Assembly (NCBI RefSeq): GCF_963678635.1
Contig: NC_087062.1
Location: 71,577,345-71,641,344 of the forward strand
DNA length: 64,000 nucleotides
Reading direction: 5' to 3'
Source of the DNA: Symsagittifera roscoffensis
Taxonomy: Eukaryota; Xenacoelomorpha; Acoela; Convolutidae
Numbering within the stretch: position 1 is the stretch's first letter; each line of letters starts with the position of its first letter. Below, piece by piece: positions 33,562 to 43,750 of this stretch. The position numbers and the translations under genes are program-made. Under the pieces are notes generated by a model. The model had not been told where the DNA came from, ran no database searches, and saw nothing but the letters and a program-made list of their open reading frames with translations.

Positions 33562-35425
33562 GCAAAATCACAAAATGCGTTTTCAAGTACTGACAATCGA
33601 TTTGGGGCGATCAAGTAGTTGCATAGGCTAGCATCGTAGCCGGATTGTAAAAGTGATCTGAAAGATTAGGAACAATCCCCAAACTATCAAATCATTTACA
33701 AAAAGTGCACGAGGTTGCGGTGCAAGTAGCTTCGAATGTGTTGACCTTTGTAAGTGCTGCTAGTTATAGACTAACTTCTGCTCAGGTGCAATTCTAGCTA
33801 TGCCTCGTAGCCATGCAGAATTGCCATAAAACGCTTCTCCGAACTAGCAATCACTCCCTATAAATATCAAAGTAACATAAAAGTTTTTGGGTTAATGTGC
33901 CTAATGATAATCACCTTTCTGACTGATCCATCTATACATTTTGAACGGGTGTTCCACATGACACATGTTTAAGAAGTCCTTGTGTTGACATGTTAAAATT
34001 CCAAAAATTTGCTACGTTTAAAATGTTAGCTGCAGTCTAAGACGCTTTAGAATTTTCTGGCGAGTATTGAATTAGGCAATTTTATCCAAACGAACTATTG
34101 ATTGCAAATTTCTAAGATCCTACACTTTTTTTTACATCTGTTGGAGCGTGAATGTTTTTTCTTTATTCGCAACGCAAACTTTTAAAGTTTTTCGTTTCAG
34201 TGTTTATTCACAAAATTTGAAATGAGCAACCCTATGATGGGTTGCTGTCAGGATTATCACAGAGGTTGCAAATCTTGCCTCCGAGAATGACTGCTCAAAT
34301 TGTTATAGTTTCTGAGATATGACGTTTCTTATACTTTTTTTTAAAACTCAAACACTTAGGTTAAAAAATGCTTCTCAAATTTTGAAATTCTCGACCCTGT
34401 GGCGGATTGATGTCAAGGTGCTCCAAGAAGTTGCAGATGTAGGCTCCAATTATGACTGCTTAATTTCTTCCGGTCTTCTAGATTAGACCTTTTTTTATAA
34501 GTTTTTCAAAAGATTTTTCAAAAATGTTTCAAGTTCAACCCATATGGGGTGGTGCTGTGATGGTACTTCCAAGCAGTGCTCATCTGGTTTCTAAAAAAGA
34601 CTGCTCTAAAATTTTAAGTATCCGCGATATGACCATAATTTAATGACCACCTGATTTATGACCATGACCTAATTTCTGATTTTAAAATATGAAGATCTGA
34701 AAACCACTTACTTGGCAGATTTTTGTTTAGAAAAAATGAATTTAGATTACAATCGTTCAATATATCAAAAAGAAATCGTTGTTGGATGCCCTCGTTTATT
34801 TTTTGAGGATTTGAAAATTTTTGAGTGTTATGCGAGTAGTCCAATTTTGTTTTAACGTACAGCAAGTGGTGAAACCACTGTAAATTTCAATGAGACCAGC
34901 CAACTGATTCAAATATTTTATTAGGCCCCAAATATCCTAAACTACTTCACAGTGCACAGATGTGTGTGTTGAAGGCCGGGGAGGGGGGTCTGATAGGTGG
35001 AGTAAGAGTTTTCAATCTGTTTTACTGTATCCGAGTTTGATGTTTTTCAACATCGATGTGCCATCTATAGCTTCCACAAATCCTAAGCAGCTTATTTATT
35101 GGCTTGCATTACTTTCAAATAAGCTGCTATAGAAAAACTAAGAAACTATGGGAAAGAAATTTGAACCTAAAAACCTGTCATGAGTTTTTGGAATCAGCAA
35201 GCGTAACAGTTTTTAATGAAAACTTCCGAATCCTTTAGATGGCACTAAACCACGGAATCAGTTGGCGCCAAAACATTGTAAATACTAATTAATCAATTAA
35301 ATGATAGGGCAGCAATTTTTACATATATTAATTGTTTTATGTGCTGTGACAGCTTGAATTGCTCATAAAAATTGATGAATTTTTTGTCTCTCGAGTCATT
35401 ATAAAAATACTGGTTGACTCTCAAA
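33562..35425. other. Spacer between torsin-like and PACC1-like copies, unit 3
   Basis: Duplicate of 26,254-28,116 with scattered substitutions. It includes the three-copy tandem repeat (about 34,180-34,640). No gene is recognised. Confidence 0.6.
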
Positions 35426-38400
35426 ATGAGAAAAAATAAAAAAATTTTGGGTTTCGTTTTTGTGGCGCTTGTTTCCCGACTTTTATCTGCAGTCGTGTTC
35501 GAAGAAATTCGGACTGTTATTGATGATGTAACTCGGGAATATTCGGTGACTGAATTTGTAAAAACCGGCGGAATACATAGAAGCAGTTTGATCATTATAT
35601 CTGCATTTGACGTTGCCTTCTCCCGGTACCAAGCAAAATCATTTCTCAGCTCTTGCAACTGTAGCAGAAAATTCTCAGAGCTACCTGGTGTAACAAAAAG
35701 GTGCTCTCTGGTCGAAGTACCAATCGACTACCCAATGGTCATAGACAATAAAAACGTTAACTTGAACTCGAGTATTACTATTTTGGAGGCTCCTTCGAAT
35801 TTTAAAGACGGAGAAAATATTCTTCTGAATTGCTTGAACTCAGACAGGTAAAATTGATTGGTTTTAGATTTTTGTATTCAGAAAAAAGTCAACTTTCCAT
35901 TCAGTATTTGAGCTGAAAGCAGATAAATTCAATGGAGCAAATTGAAAGTTACGTATTTAAATTTTTTTCAACTGATATCAGATAAGTCAATCATGCAATC
36001 ATGAGGTAAATTGGAAACAGTCAATTTTCTCAGATATTTTATTCAAGTTTTTGTTTTGAAATTTGTATATTTTTTAGCCAAGACTAATTTCTAAATATTT
36101 AAATGTATACTCAGTAGTAGTCGGCTAGTTGTAATATTTTTTTGTTTTCATATGATAAGATGAAAAAATGTGTTGGAAAAACACCTATTTTCTCAGCAGC
36201 CACTGAAAGTGTTCAAAGTAAAAGTTTTCTAGCCATTTACTAAAAGTTACGGTTTTGTTCAGGGGCGGATCAAGGATTTTCTCGAGCGGTGGCGGATTTT
36301 TTTTAGGTCGACCAAATTGATTTTTCGAGCTCTCCCAAAGCACTGTTTTGCACCTATTTAGGCAAAATTTTCTGTGCCGCAGGCAAATTTTTGAAAAAAC
36401 AGTCGAAAAAGCCGTTTTTGGGCACTTTTTGAAAAATTTTGACAAAAAAATCGCGTTTTTTTGGCGCGCGCTCCCCTTCAAAGTTACTATATATATTGGC
36501 GCCAAAGGCGCCTTTAGAAAAAATTTAGGGGGCGTCGGCCAAAAATGGATTTCTGAAAAATTTTAAAAGGGGGGACCCTTTGGGTCGGCAGGGGGTCGAA
36601 TCCTTGAGAAAAGGGGGCGTCCCCCCGCCCCCCTCCTCCTAAATCCGCCCCTGGTTTTGTTATATAATTCTGTGTGAAACTGTTAATATTTTTTAATTTT
36701 CATGGCTAATATCTCAAACGCAGAGTATCTGCGTGGTTACTGCCAGTTCACTCTGGGTTTTCGTATTTTTGTATTTTTATTTATGAAAAAATGCTTATCA
36801 TACCACTTCATTGTACAAAAAACTGCTTTTGCTTTTTTCATAAAGCTTTTCATAAAATTTGCAAGAAAAGGCTTATTAAAAAATTTCATAGTTTGGAAAA
36901 AAATTCTTATTTTGCTCTTTTCATGCAATTTTTCCAGTCCATTTTTCATTGTATAAAATTGTATAATAGGCATTTTTGTCAACCCGGAATGTCATCTCAA
37001 AAATTGCGCTTAAGAGGAACACAGCAGAATCGAGTACTTAATATGCAGCGCTTAGCGTTTTAAATCCAAATGAGAAAAAGGTTAATACGATATTAAAATG
37101 GTCTAGGGGGGGGGGATTTAGCTTAATTTGATATTATCCAGGTACTACTACTCCATGTTGTCGTTTCCTTTGAGCATGGAACAGTTGATTGAGCTCATAC
37201 AAGATCTACCGGCTGCTTATGAGTATTTCAACAAAAACTTCGTCAGTCGTCCTCAATACTTAGTGTCCGGAGGCTCTTTTTCTCTGGTTCAGCTGAGAGA
37301 ACTGCAGTTCGCCGATAGGGATGGCAATGTGGCCAAAGTAGAGACGATGATTGTGATCAACTGGTCGAATAGTCTTAAAACAAATTAATGTTAAAGCAGA
37401 TTCCTCACTGCAATTCTACACCCTCGGCCTTCGAGGGTTCCGTCTTTGTAAAAATTTTACGACAGCTCAGTTTTGGGCCAATCGGGTCGTCATTTCGTCA
37501 AAAGGTGCCTTTGATACCGATTTGTTTCTGGATGAGTAGCTCAATAGTGACGTTTTTCATTTTTTTTTTAAAAAAACTTCCCGTGAAGTTCAGTTTTTAC
37601 TAGGAAAATTAAGTTCGATGTTTTGATGCGCTAGGAAACTCGACCGACCTAAAAACGCAACTTCTTGAGTTTTTGTAATGTTCCGTGTTCCTACTAGCCG
37701 CACTCCTGATTTCGGTTCTCAGCACCACTGATTTTGGTTCTCGATTGTTCGGACAGGCGAAGTGTAATGTATTATCACGAAGAGTTTTTTTCTTATCTAA
37801 GTCCCAATTAAAAGTGCTCATTTAATGGCACTTTTGATTATATTTCAATTTAATCATGTTAAAGCCTATTTAAGCATAAGCAATTTAATAGCATTTGTTT
37901 TTGCTTTACTTTCTGCTAGTGTTTGCTCTTGTTTGAAAAAAACTGGTATTTACAGAAGTAGATATACATTCGCAGATATACATTTTTCCTTCCTAAGTCG
38001 CAATTAAGTGGTCATTTTGATCAATAACCAGCTATTAAATTCAACCAAATAGTAGTTAAGCTTAAAGGTAAACTGGATTTGTAGCTTAGAGATAGGTAAG
38101 GAGACCCGCAACAAAATAAGAGGGTTCGAACCTGGGCAGGGTCGGATGTTTTTTGTTAACTTTTTGTATACTAGTTAAAATGCATCCGCTCTAGAAATTT
38201 AGGCATGTTAGTTGGTAATTTTTTTTTCAAATTGACTGGTACTGCTAATGCGTCATTATTGGCCTGCGTCATCTAGAAATTATGTAGACTCATAATTAGC
38301 GTGCGTCACTTGAGAAATTTTTAGACTCAAAGTTGTACTCATTCAGGTTTTCCCAGTAGCGTTATCGGTCATATTTTTGCTTGTGTATGCAAAATTCGCC

Positions 38401-40926
38401 TTCGCCTCTGAGTCTGAAAATGTATAAGACTTTTTTTTGCGACACTGGAAAGTTTTTGTACTTTTCGCAGAAAGCTCAATTTTTCATCATTTGGCGCCCT
38501 TGGAAAAAACGGCTGCTCTACTATAGGCCTGCCAATTTCGCTGGTCTCTTTTTGGTTGACTTCACACTCTACGAACTTCAAAACTTTCAGTAGGGGGACT
38601 TTTGGGCTATTAGTTTTGAATTTTTCATTTTCTTAGATTTTAAATGCACAAATCTGCGATGAAAATTTTGATCAAAAGGACAAATTGTGAGGATCTCCCC
38701 TTCTCAAGCGGCCATTCCCTGAAATCGGTAGAAAAAATAATGGCCTCAAATAATCCCATTTTTTGACATTTTGTTTAGTTTTTCAAACTTTTTTGCTTTT
38801 TTCTCAAAAACTACCCTGCCAAATTGGAGGTTAGGGATTAATTCAAAAGAAAGACTCAGTTATGCGATATTTACCTGCGCAGGCGGCTATGGACTGCCTT
38901 TTGAAAAAAAGTTGGCATCAGAAAATGTTCTATGTTTGAAAATTGTCCTTTTTTCCAAATCTTTTCTTTTTCAAAAACTAAGCTGCTGATTCTGAGGTTG
39001 AGAGTTCATTCAAACTAAGAAGGTGCTTATATTTTCCCTGCGTGATCTGTTTCACCCTATTGTTTTGTAGAAAAGCCAATATGGACTTCGTGAGAATCCT
39101 TTTTTTGAAATTTTTACCACTTAATAGAAATTTTTCACTATTCTCGAAAACTACTAGCTAAATGTGATAATAAGAGTTCGATCTAAAAATCAAGGCTTGG
39201 AAATTTTCCCCGCATAACTTTCGATGTTTTGATCGTTTTTTGCAATCTTCTATACTTTTTTTGAGAAACACCCAGCCAAGTCTGAAATAAAGAATTCAAT
39301 TAAAAGAGCGAGTAATAGTTTTTATCCTTATTTAAGCAGCTAGTTCCCTATTTAAGGAGAAAAATTACTAGGAATAGCTTAAAGTCCATTTTGAAATATT
39401 GAAAATTACGCATTTCCGTATCAGCACAATATATATTTAAAATTTAAAATAGATACATCCAGCATTAGCTGGGCCACTAGTTTACTTCCATAAGACCTTG
39501 GCGTAGATGCAAGGACGTGAAAGACACTCCTTATCAGTCGGTCGGAAATTCAAATCCAAATCCGTAAGATTGAAATAGTTTTTTATCTTTGCTCCCATTT
39601 TTGCTGCTTTATTGGTGGCTAGTGTTAATAAAATTTTAAGCAGTCGTGTAGCAGATGTGAGAACGTGATACTCCTGGTCTCAAAATTGATGTTCCATTTT
39701 TCTTTCAAGCTGTTTTTTCTAATCTTATTCTTTTTTCTTATATTTTTTGTTTTGCCTGTTTAGAGCTCTTTTTTGCTTTTTTCTCGCTTGTGTTCGCGAA
39801 GCGCAGCTTAGCCTCTGTGTAAACGAGGTGACGGTTTTTTTTCTTTACTCTCGAAGTGAATTTGCTTTTTTTTCTATCTGCTACTGAGAACTGAGTATAC
39901 GTTGATCGGGTGATAACATTTTTTTGCGACGTTCTTAGCATGACACACATTATAGTTTCGACCATTTGAAAAATGGGAACGAACTTTGTGTTCGAGTGTT
40001 TTAGTTTTTTTTTTAATTTCCACGCAAAATCAAGTACCACAAATATGATCGGACTTGGATCATATTAAAGCCCTTCGAATCGTGATTCGAGCGACCTAAA
40101 AAAATTCAAAACTTATTTCACAGTGTCAAGAAAAACCGGTTTGAAATTTTTGATTTTTGGTCTAATTTCGAACTAATATGGTGACGGTGTAGGCCTAAAA
40201 TAGCTAATTTAAGCCTAATTTAAGACGTGAAAACTTGGTTTTACTCAAGTAAAGGTAATTTTTGGAGTTTTTAGCACAACTTTGGGAATCAAAAACTTGA
40301 ACATTCAAAAAATTACTGCAAAAAAATTTGAAAAATTGTTTGAAATTTTTTCAATTTTTCTTGTTAGTTTTTCTAGTCATTTTTCTTCAATAACTGTTTT
40401 CCGAATGGCCTTTTTTTATAAATTTCAAATATACATAAGTTCTTTTTTAATTCAGACCTTTTTATCACATTATGCGGGAAAACCCCACTGATTTGAAGAA
40501 AAAAAATGTTTTAGTGTTTTTCTAAGACTGTGGTCGGAACATTCTGTGCTACTTGCACAGCAACCGACTACCCTTGTCTATATACGTTTTTGGGCCAGTT
40601 GAACCCAATTTTTTTGCTAAGAGAGCTAATAGTTTTGAGGGAGTTTAAACAAAAAGAGTTGATTTGAGTTCAATTTGGTTAAAATAATCAACATCCTCTC
40701 TACTGAAAAGGAGAACCGATACATACACTTCGACGTCACTGGAACCTCGACTGGCAACCGACTCCAGTCACAGATCAAGATGGTATGGCAGTCGGCAACT
40801 GTGGAACGAGTGTCCATAGTAAAGAGAGGGGGCTACCTGCCGATCACAAATGTCGTCGCCACTTTCGGACTCGCCCTCGAAAGACTTCTCGCAATTTATT
40901 CGAGAGTCGTGAAACGCAATATGTAA
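35426..40926 (+). CDS. PACC1/TMEM206-like two-pass membrane protein, only complete copy
   Basis: Proposed exons are 35,426-35,847, 37,142-37,337 and 40,711-40,926, in phase, giving 277 aa. Exon 1 has MRKNKK and a membrane segment (about residues 7-26). An extracellular part follows with five Cys (SSCNCSRKF, KRCSL, LNCLN) and SSITILEAP. Exon 2 has YYYSMLSFPLS, SGGSFSLVQLRE and DRDG. Exon 3 has IKMVWQSATVERVSIV, the second membrane segment ITNVVATFGLALERLLAIY and a basic end. The topology, the SGG...V...DG spacing and the W..8..V pre-TM2 pattern resemble PACC1, the acid-activated chloride channel (human 350 aa, with a longer cytoplasmic N-terminus). Homology is inferred from pattern and is not proven. 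The exon 2 donor AAA|GTAGAG is weak. The exon 3 acceptor follows CTCTCTACTGAAAAG. This copy has Arg in TM1 (VSRLL) where unit 1 has VALLL, which may impair it. Confidence 0.5.
36260..36653. mobile_element. hAT-type MITE, unit 3 copy
   Basis: Same insertion as in unit 1, with the GTTTTGTT duplication on both sides. The element was present before the array duplicated. The termini CAGGGGCGGAT and ATCCGCCCCTG are intact. Confidence 0.9.
38085..38405 (+). mobile_element. tRNA-derived SINE-like element, unit 3
   Basis: The head has GTAGCTTAGAGATAGGTAAG and a good B box, GGGTTCGAACCTGGGC. The family tail (GCTTGTGTATGC ... TTCGCCTTCGCCTC) lies near 38,376-38,405. The head differs from the 23,897 type, so a different tRNA source fused to the same tail family, or two elements are nested. 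Copied in unit 5 at about 55,770-56,095. Confidence 0.55.
38640..39330 (+). repeat. Family D degenerate tandem repeat, unit 3
   Basis: About four diverged blocks, each with an AAAACTACCCTGCCAAATTGG-like start, a TTAAGAGTTCAAT-like stretch and, in two blocks, a GGCTATGGACT motif. Spacing is near 165 bp. The same family is in PSMA5 intron 4. It lies in the proposed second intron of the PACC1-like gene. Confidence 0.55.
39630..39820 (+). mobile_element. SINE-like element, unit 3
   Basis: A decayed head (GCAGTCGTGTAGCAGATGTG, GATACTCCTGGTCTC) is followed by a T-rich body and the tail CTCGCTTGTGTTCGCGAAGC then GCAGCTTAGCCTCTGTG. Copied in unit 5 at about 57,320-57,505. Confidence 0.55.
40015..40560 (+). 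repeat. Repeat family C, right copy of unit 3
   Basis: Collinear with 23,150-23,560: TTCCACGCAAAATCAAGTAC, CGTGATTCGAGCGACC, TTTTTATCACATTATGCGGG and CGGAACATTCTGTGCTACTT. It ends about 150 bp before the proposed PACC1-like exon 3. Its unit 5 counterpart is at about 57,700-58,240. Confidence 0.6.
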
Positions 40927-41394
40927 TATTCACGTATATTGGAATGATCTTACTAATTTAAAACACAAGCAAAACTTTCTACCAGACTGCGGAACAAACG
41001 AAACAAAATTGCAGACTCGAAAAATTATTGAAATCGATAAAAAGTTTGAGAATTGCAGTTTTGCTTTTTGTAAAGTTGTTCTCCTCTCATACCAAGACAC
41101 GTTAAAATTGATAAATTTGTGATCTTAAAATGCTTAGGATTATGGGGTTGTGTTTTAATTTGGCGAAAAAAGAATTGTCGCGGGAGCTTTTCAGGTGGTA
41201 TGAAACTCTCTGTCAAAGAATTGTCAGTTACAGTACCAAATTTTGTAGTTTTTCCTGTGACGCATATATTACCACATACATTTTATGTTGCCCGTCATAG
41301 TTAGACCTCTTGTTTCTTCCTCATCAAAAGGCTTCACAGCTTTTTCTCCTGGTTAATTAAGGAGTTCAGTAGAGTGACCCATTAGTGAAAATGT

Positions 41395-41700
41395 ACAACA
41401 CCTCCCTCTTTTGCGAAAGCACCCCAAAATACTCAGTGTTTTCTTTGACCCATCAACTTCGCAGAACACTGCAAGCGAACTTCTAAGAAAACGTCGCACA
41501 GGATGGCGATTCCGAATGCCTTGTAGGGTACAATTGGGGTCAATTAAAAAAGACGGTACTGGTAACCTACAAGGCTTTTGTCAAATCGAGTTCAGATTAC
41601 GCGTGCTCAGCATGGTCCCATGCCTCAAACTCTACGTCTTTGAGCAAACTTCACGTATTTCGAAACGCCGCCCTCCGCACTAAACCGAGTTGCACAAAAA
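41395..41700 (+). mobile_element. LINE reverse transcriptase fragment, unit 3
   Basis: In one frame the DNA reads WGQLKKTVLVTYKAFVKSSS and continues with DYACSAWSH and SLSKLHVFRNAALRTK. This is the conserved region after the RT domain of Jockey/CR1-like elements (YKA...DYA...W...L...QNAALR). Only this scrap remains. The unit 5 copy is cut off at RNAA by a deletion (about 59,356). Confidence 0.7.
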
Positions 41701-42059
41701 AGATGGCTCCAGTTTATTTACAATCAGAATGTAAAAGTTTGAATGTTGATCAACAAGTTTCAATTTTCAAACTTTTTCCCACTTAATTTCAAATTTATTG
41801 CATCACAACCTTGAGCCTTGTTTTGTAGCACAGCTTTCGGATATTTTAACTAAGTTTAAAAGCGTGAACTAAATCTTTCCAAGTTTTTGCGCCCAACTAT
41901 TCCAGAAAAATTTTGATAAGCGTTTTAGCGGGATTTTTTTGCATGATTTTAAGTTGATCAAATAACGGAAATTTTTTACCCGCTGAATAATAAAATACGT
42001 TCATTTCGTACTTCATCGAAAAAATTACATCATCGCTTTCTTCATTGCGGGTTGACTTA

Positions 42060-42770
42060 ATTTTTGACCATGAAGTAGTAGATATGCGACAAGAGCGTGT
42101 CGTGGGGTTCCAGGGAGACCCCTTTGTTTCAAGATGGAGAATGGAACATCCCAAATATGCATTCACATTGGGTATAGAGTCTAAAACGGATTAAAATATG
42201 GAAAAACATTGATAAGGTTTCAGTGTTTGTGTCATGGTAAAAGAAAGATAAGAAAAAATAATTATTTTTGTGTAGTAATCTGTTGTTGTTTTTTTTGCAA
42301 ATAACCTCGCCGCTTAACTAGCTTTAACATTCATTGGTGTGCTACGTTTAGGTTGTAATGTATTAAGATAGATTGTAATCTTTTCGGGTGTCGAAAAAAT
42401 TTTCATCTTACCATCTGAACGTTTGAACCTATAACACATCTTAATACATTAAAATCAAAACGTAATACACCAATGATTTTTACTTAACTAAATAACGCGC
42501 GCTGAAATGTTTTTTGTTGCAAAAAAACGGAGATTTCAATACAAAAACGAAAAAAAATACCAGTTTTGTTGCCATTCTTTAACAATGACACGAATACTGA
42601 AACCTTACCAATTCTATTCCCTAGCCTAAATCTTTTTAGATTCTATATCCAATGTTAATAAAAATCTGGGAGACCGGATGTTCTATTACCTATCTTTGAA
42701 CATGAGGGACTCCCTGGACCTTTACCCCCTAGCTGTCCTCACATATCTAGTGAAAAGTGAAATCAAAGGA
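42060..42770. mobile_element. Foldback (long inverted repeat) element, unit 3
   Basis: The two halves are imperfect reverse complements about a centre near 42,407. TCATTGGTGTGCTACGTTT at 42,333 pairs with AAAACGTAATACACCAATGA near 42,455-42,475. GATAAGGTTTCAGTGTTTGTG pairs with CACGAATACTGAAACCTTACC. GGTTCCAGGGAGACC pairs with GGACTCCCTGGACC, and AGTAGATATG pairs with CATATCTAGT. The arms are about 330 bp each. No coding region is convincing. It resembles a non-autonomous foldback transposon. Confidence 0.7.
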
Positions 42771-43080
42771 AACTAGCTGCAAGCTTTACTTTTGCCGGCC
42801 AAAATAAACAATTTTAGTGCGGCTGACATGTTTCCGTTTAGATGTTTTAAAACAGAGAGCAAAGCAAAAAAGTCTTGTTTTAAAACTTTTTTTTAAAATG
42901 ACACTGTTTTAAAAAGTGCAATCCTGGCAAAAAGTACAGAAAATCTTCACATTGATTTATTGGCTGGGGCATTTGATTTAAAGTTTTGGCGATGAGAAAG
43001 ATTCAAGTTAGCATCCTATTGAAACGTGAAAAGATTCAATACTGAAGCATAATACAAATTTCAAACCATATAAAGCATAT

Positions 43081-43353
43081 TGTAGTGGACATACTTATAT
43101 TATATTATTACGTAATTGAACAGTAAAGCCACGGTCATTGTTATAGTTTGCAAGACCTTCTTATACCGCATTGGAGCTGGTGTTGAGTTAAACTAAAGTT
43201 GATTATCTTACATTTTGTCTTAACATATAATAACGCGGTTCTTCCACGCGGCGCAGTCAGCATTATAATCAAGCTACCGTGAATTAAGCGACACAATTCA
43301 TCGAAGAAACCCCCGGTACTGTGGGAAAATTGGATCCAACGCTTCCTATTTGT
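43081..43353 (+). mobile_element. Ty3/gypsy 5' LTR plus leader, unit 3 copy
   Basis: TGTAGTGGACATACTTATAT opens a 168-bp LTR ending near 43,248. A primer-site-like GGCGCAGTCAGCA and about 90 bp of leader follow. This is a duplicate of 60,276-60,548. The element is then cut by the unit 3/4 junction, so this is a copied fragment and not a separate insertion. Confidence 0.8.
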
Positions 43354-43750
43354 GTTCCCAGACGACTCTATGATGATTACTTCGGCACCTTCGATCCCCG
43401 ATGTCTTAGTGCCTTATCAGTTCTTTTTGCCCAAATCAATCAGTTACTACTTTTCGAGGAAAACGATCATTTTTGTCACGTCGAACTACGCACCAGAAAA
43501 AGGGCGGGACTCACTTTGGAGAAATCTTCAGTCGTCAGCTGGCTCTGTTCATCTTTTTGAAGCAAGATATCTGAATCGTGAAGATTTGAAGAAATGTGTA
43601 GACCTAGAACTGAATCAGAAACCGTCTTTGAACATTAAACGAGAAATTGTTGAATTTGTGCTACAAAATATTGAGTTCAATTCTGAAGGTCAAAGTTTGC
43701 CTGGTTGTAAAACTGTTCGAAAATTGATTAATGTTTTTCTGAATGAGTAA
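43354..43750 (+). pseudogene. Torsin-4A-like pseudogene, unit 4
   Basis: Only the last 131 codons or so (from FPDDSMM to the stop) remain, fused to Ty3 leader sequence. Everything upstream is absent, including Walker A and the membrane anchor. The remaining frame is open because truncation is recent. Confidence 0.85.

Larger units (their letters stand above)
32638..43353 (+). repeat. Segmental duplication unit 3
   Basis: It enters within torsin-like exon 1 (CATGGAGTCG) and runs through a complete PACC1-like gene, then the right-hand part of the ancestral unit. It ends in the leader of a Ty3 LTR element (CTTCCTATTTGT at 43,353), where it is joined to torsin-like exon 2 of unit 4. Compared with unit 5 it retains about 500 bp around 41,675-42,167. 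Confidence 0.9.

Noticed and set aside
37825-38007. 60-codon frame with a hydrophobic stretch, repeated at 55,508-55,690
   Set aside because: The three differences between the copies are all amino-acid changing, so there is no sign of coding constraint.
38090-38160. Functional tRNA gene
   Set aside because: It has a good B box, but I cannot fold a complete cloverleaf and the sequence is linked to a SINE tail; the duplicate in unit 5 is the same.
40669-40710. Earlier start of PACC1-like exon 3 at 40,669 (FNLVKIINIL...)
   Set aside because: Also phase 0 and open, but the acceptor has almost no pyrimidine tract and this stretch carries a copy difference (ATC/CTC). The acceptor before 40,711 follows CTCTCTACT. 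The alternative remains possible.
43081-43353. Independent LTR insertion in unit 3
   Set aside because: The LTR, its flanks and the leader are collinear with 60,276-60,548, so it is part of the duplicated segment.
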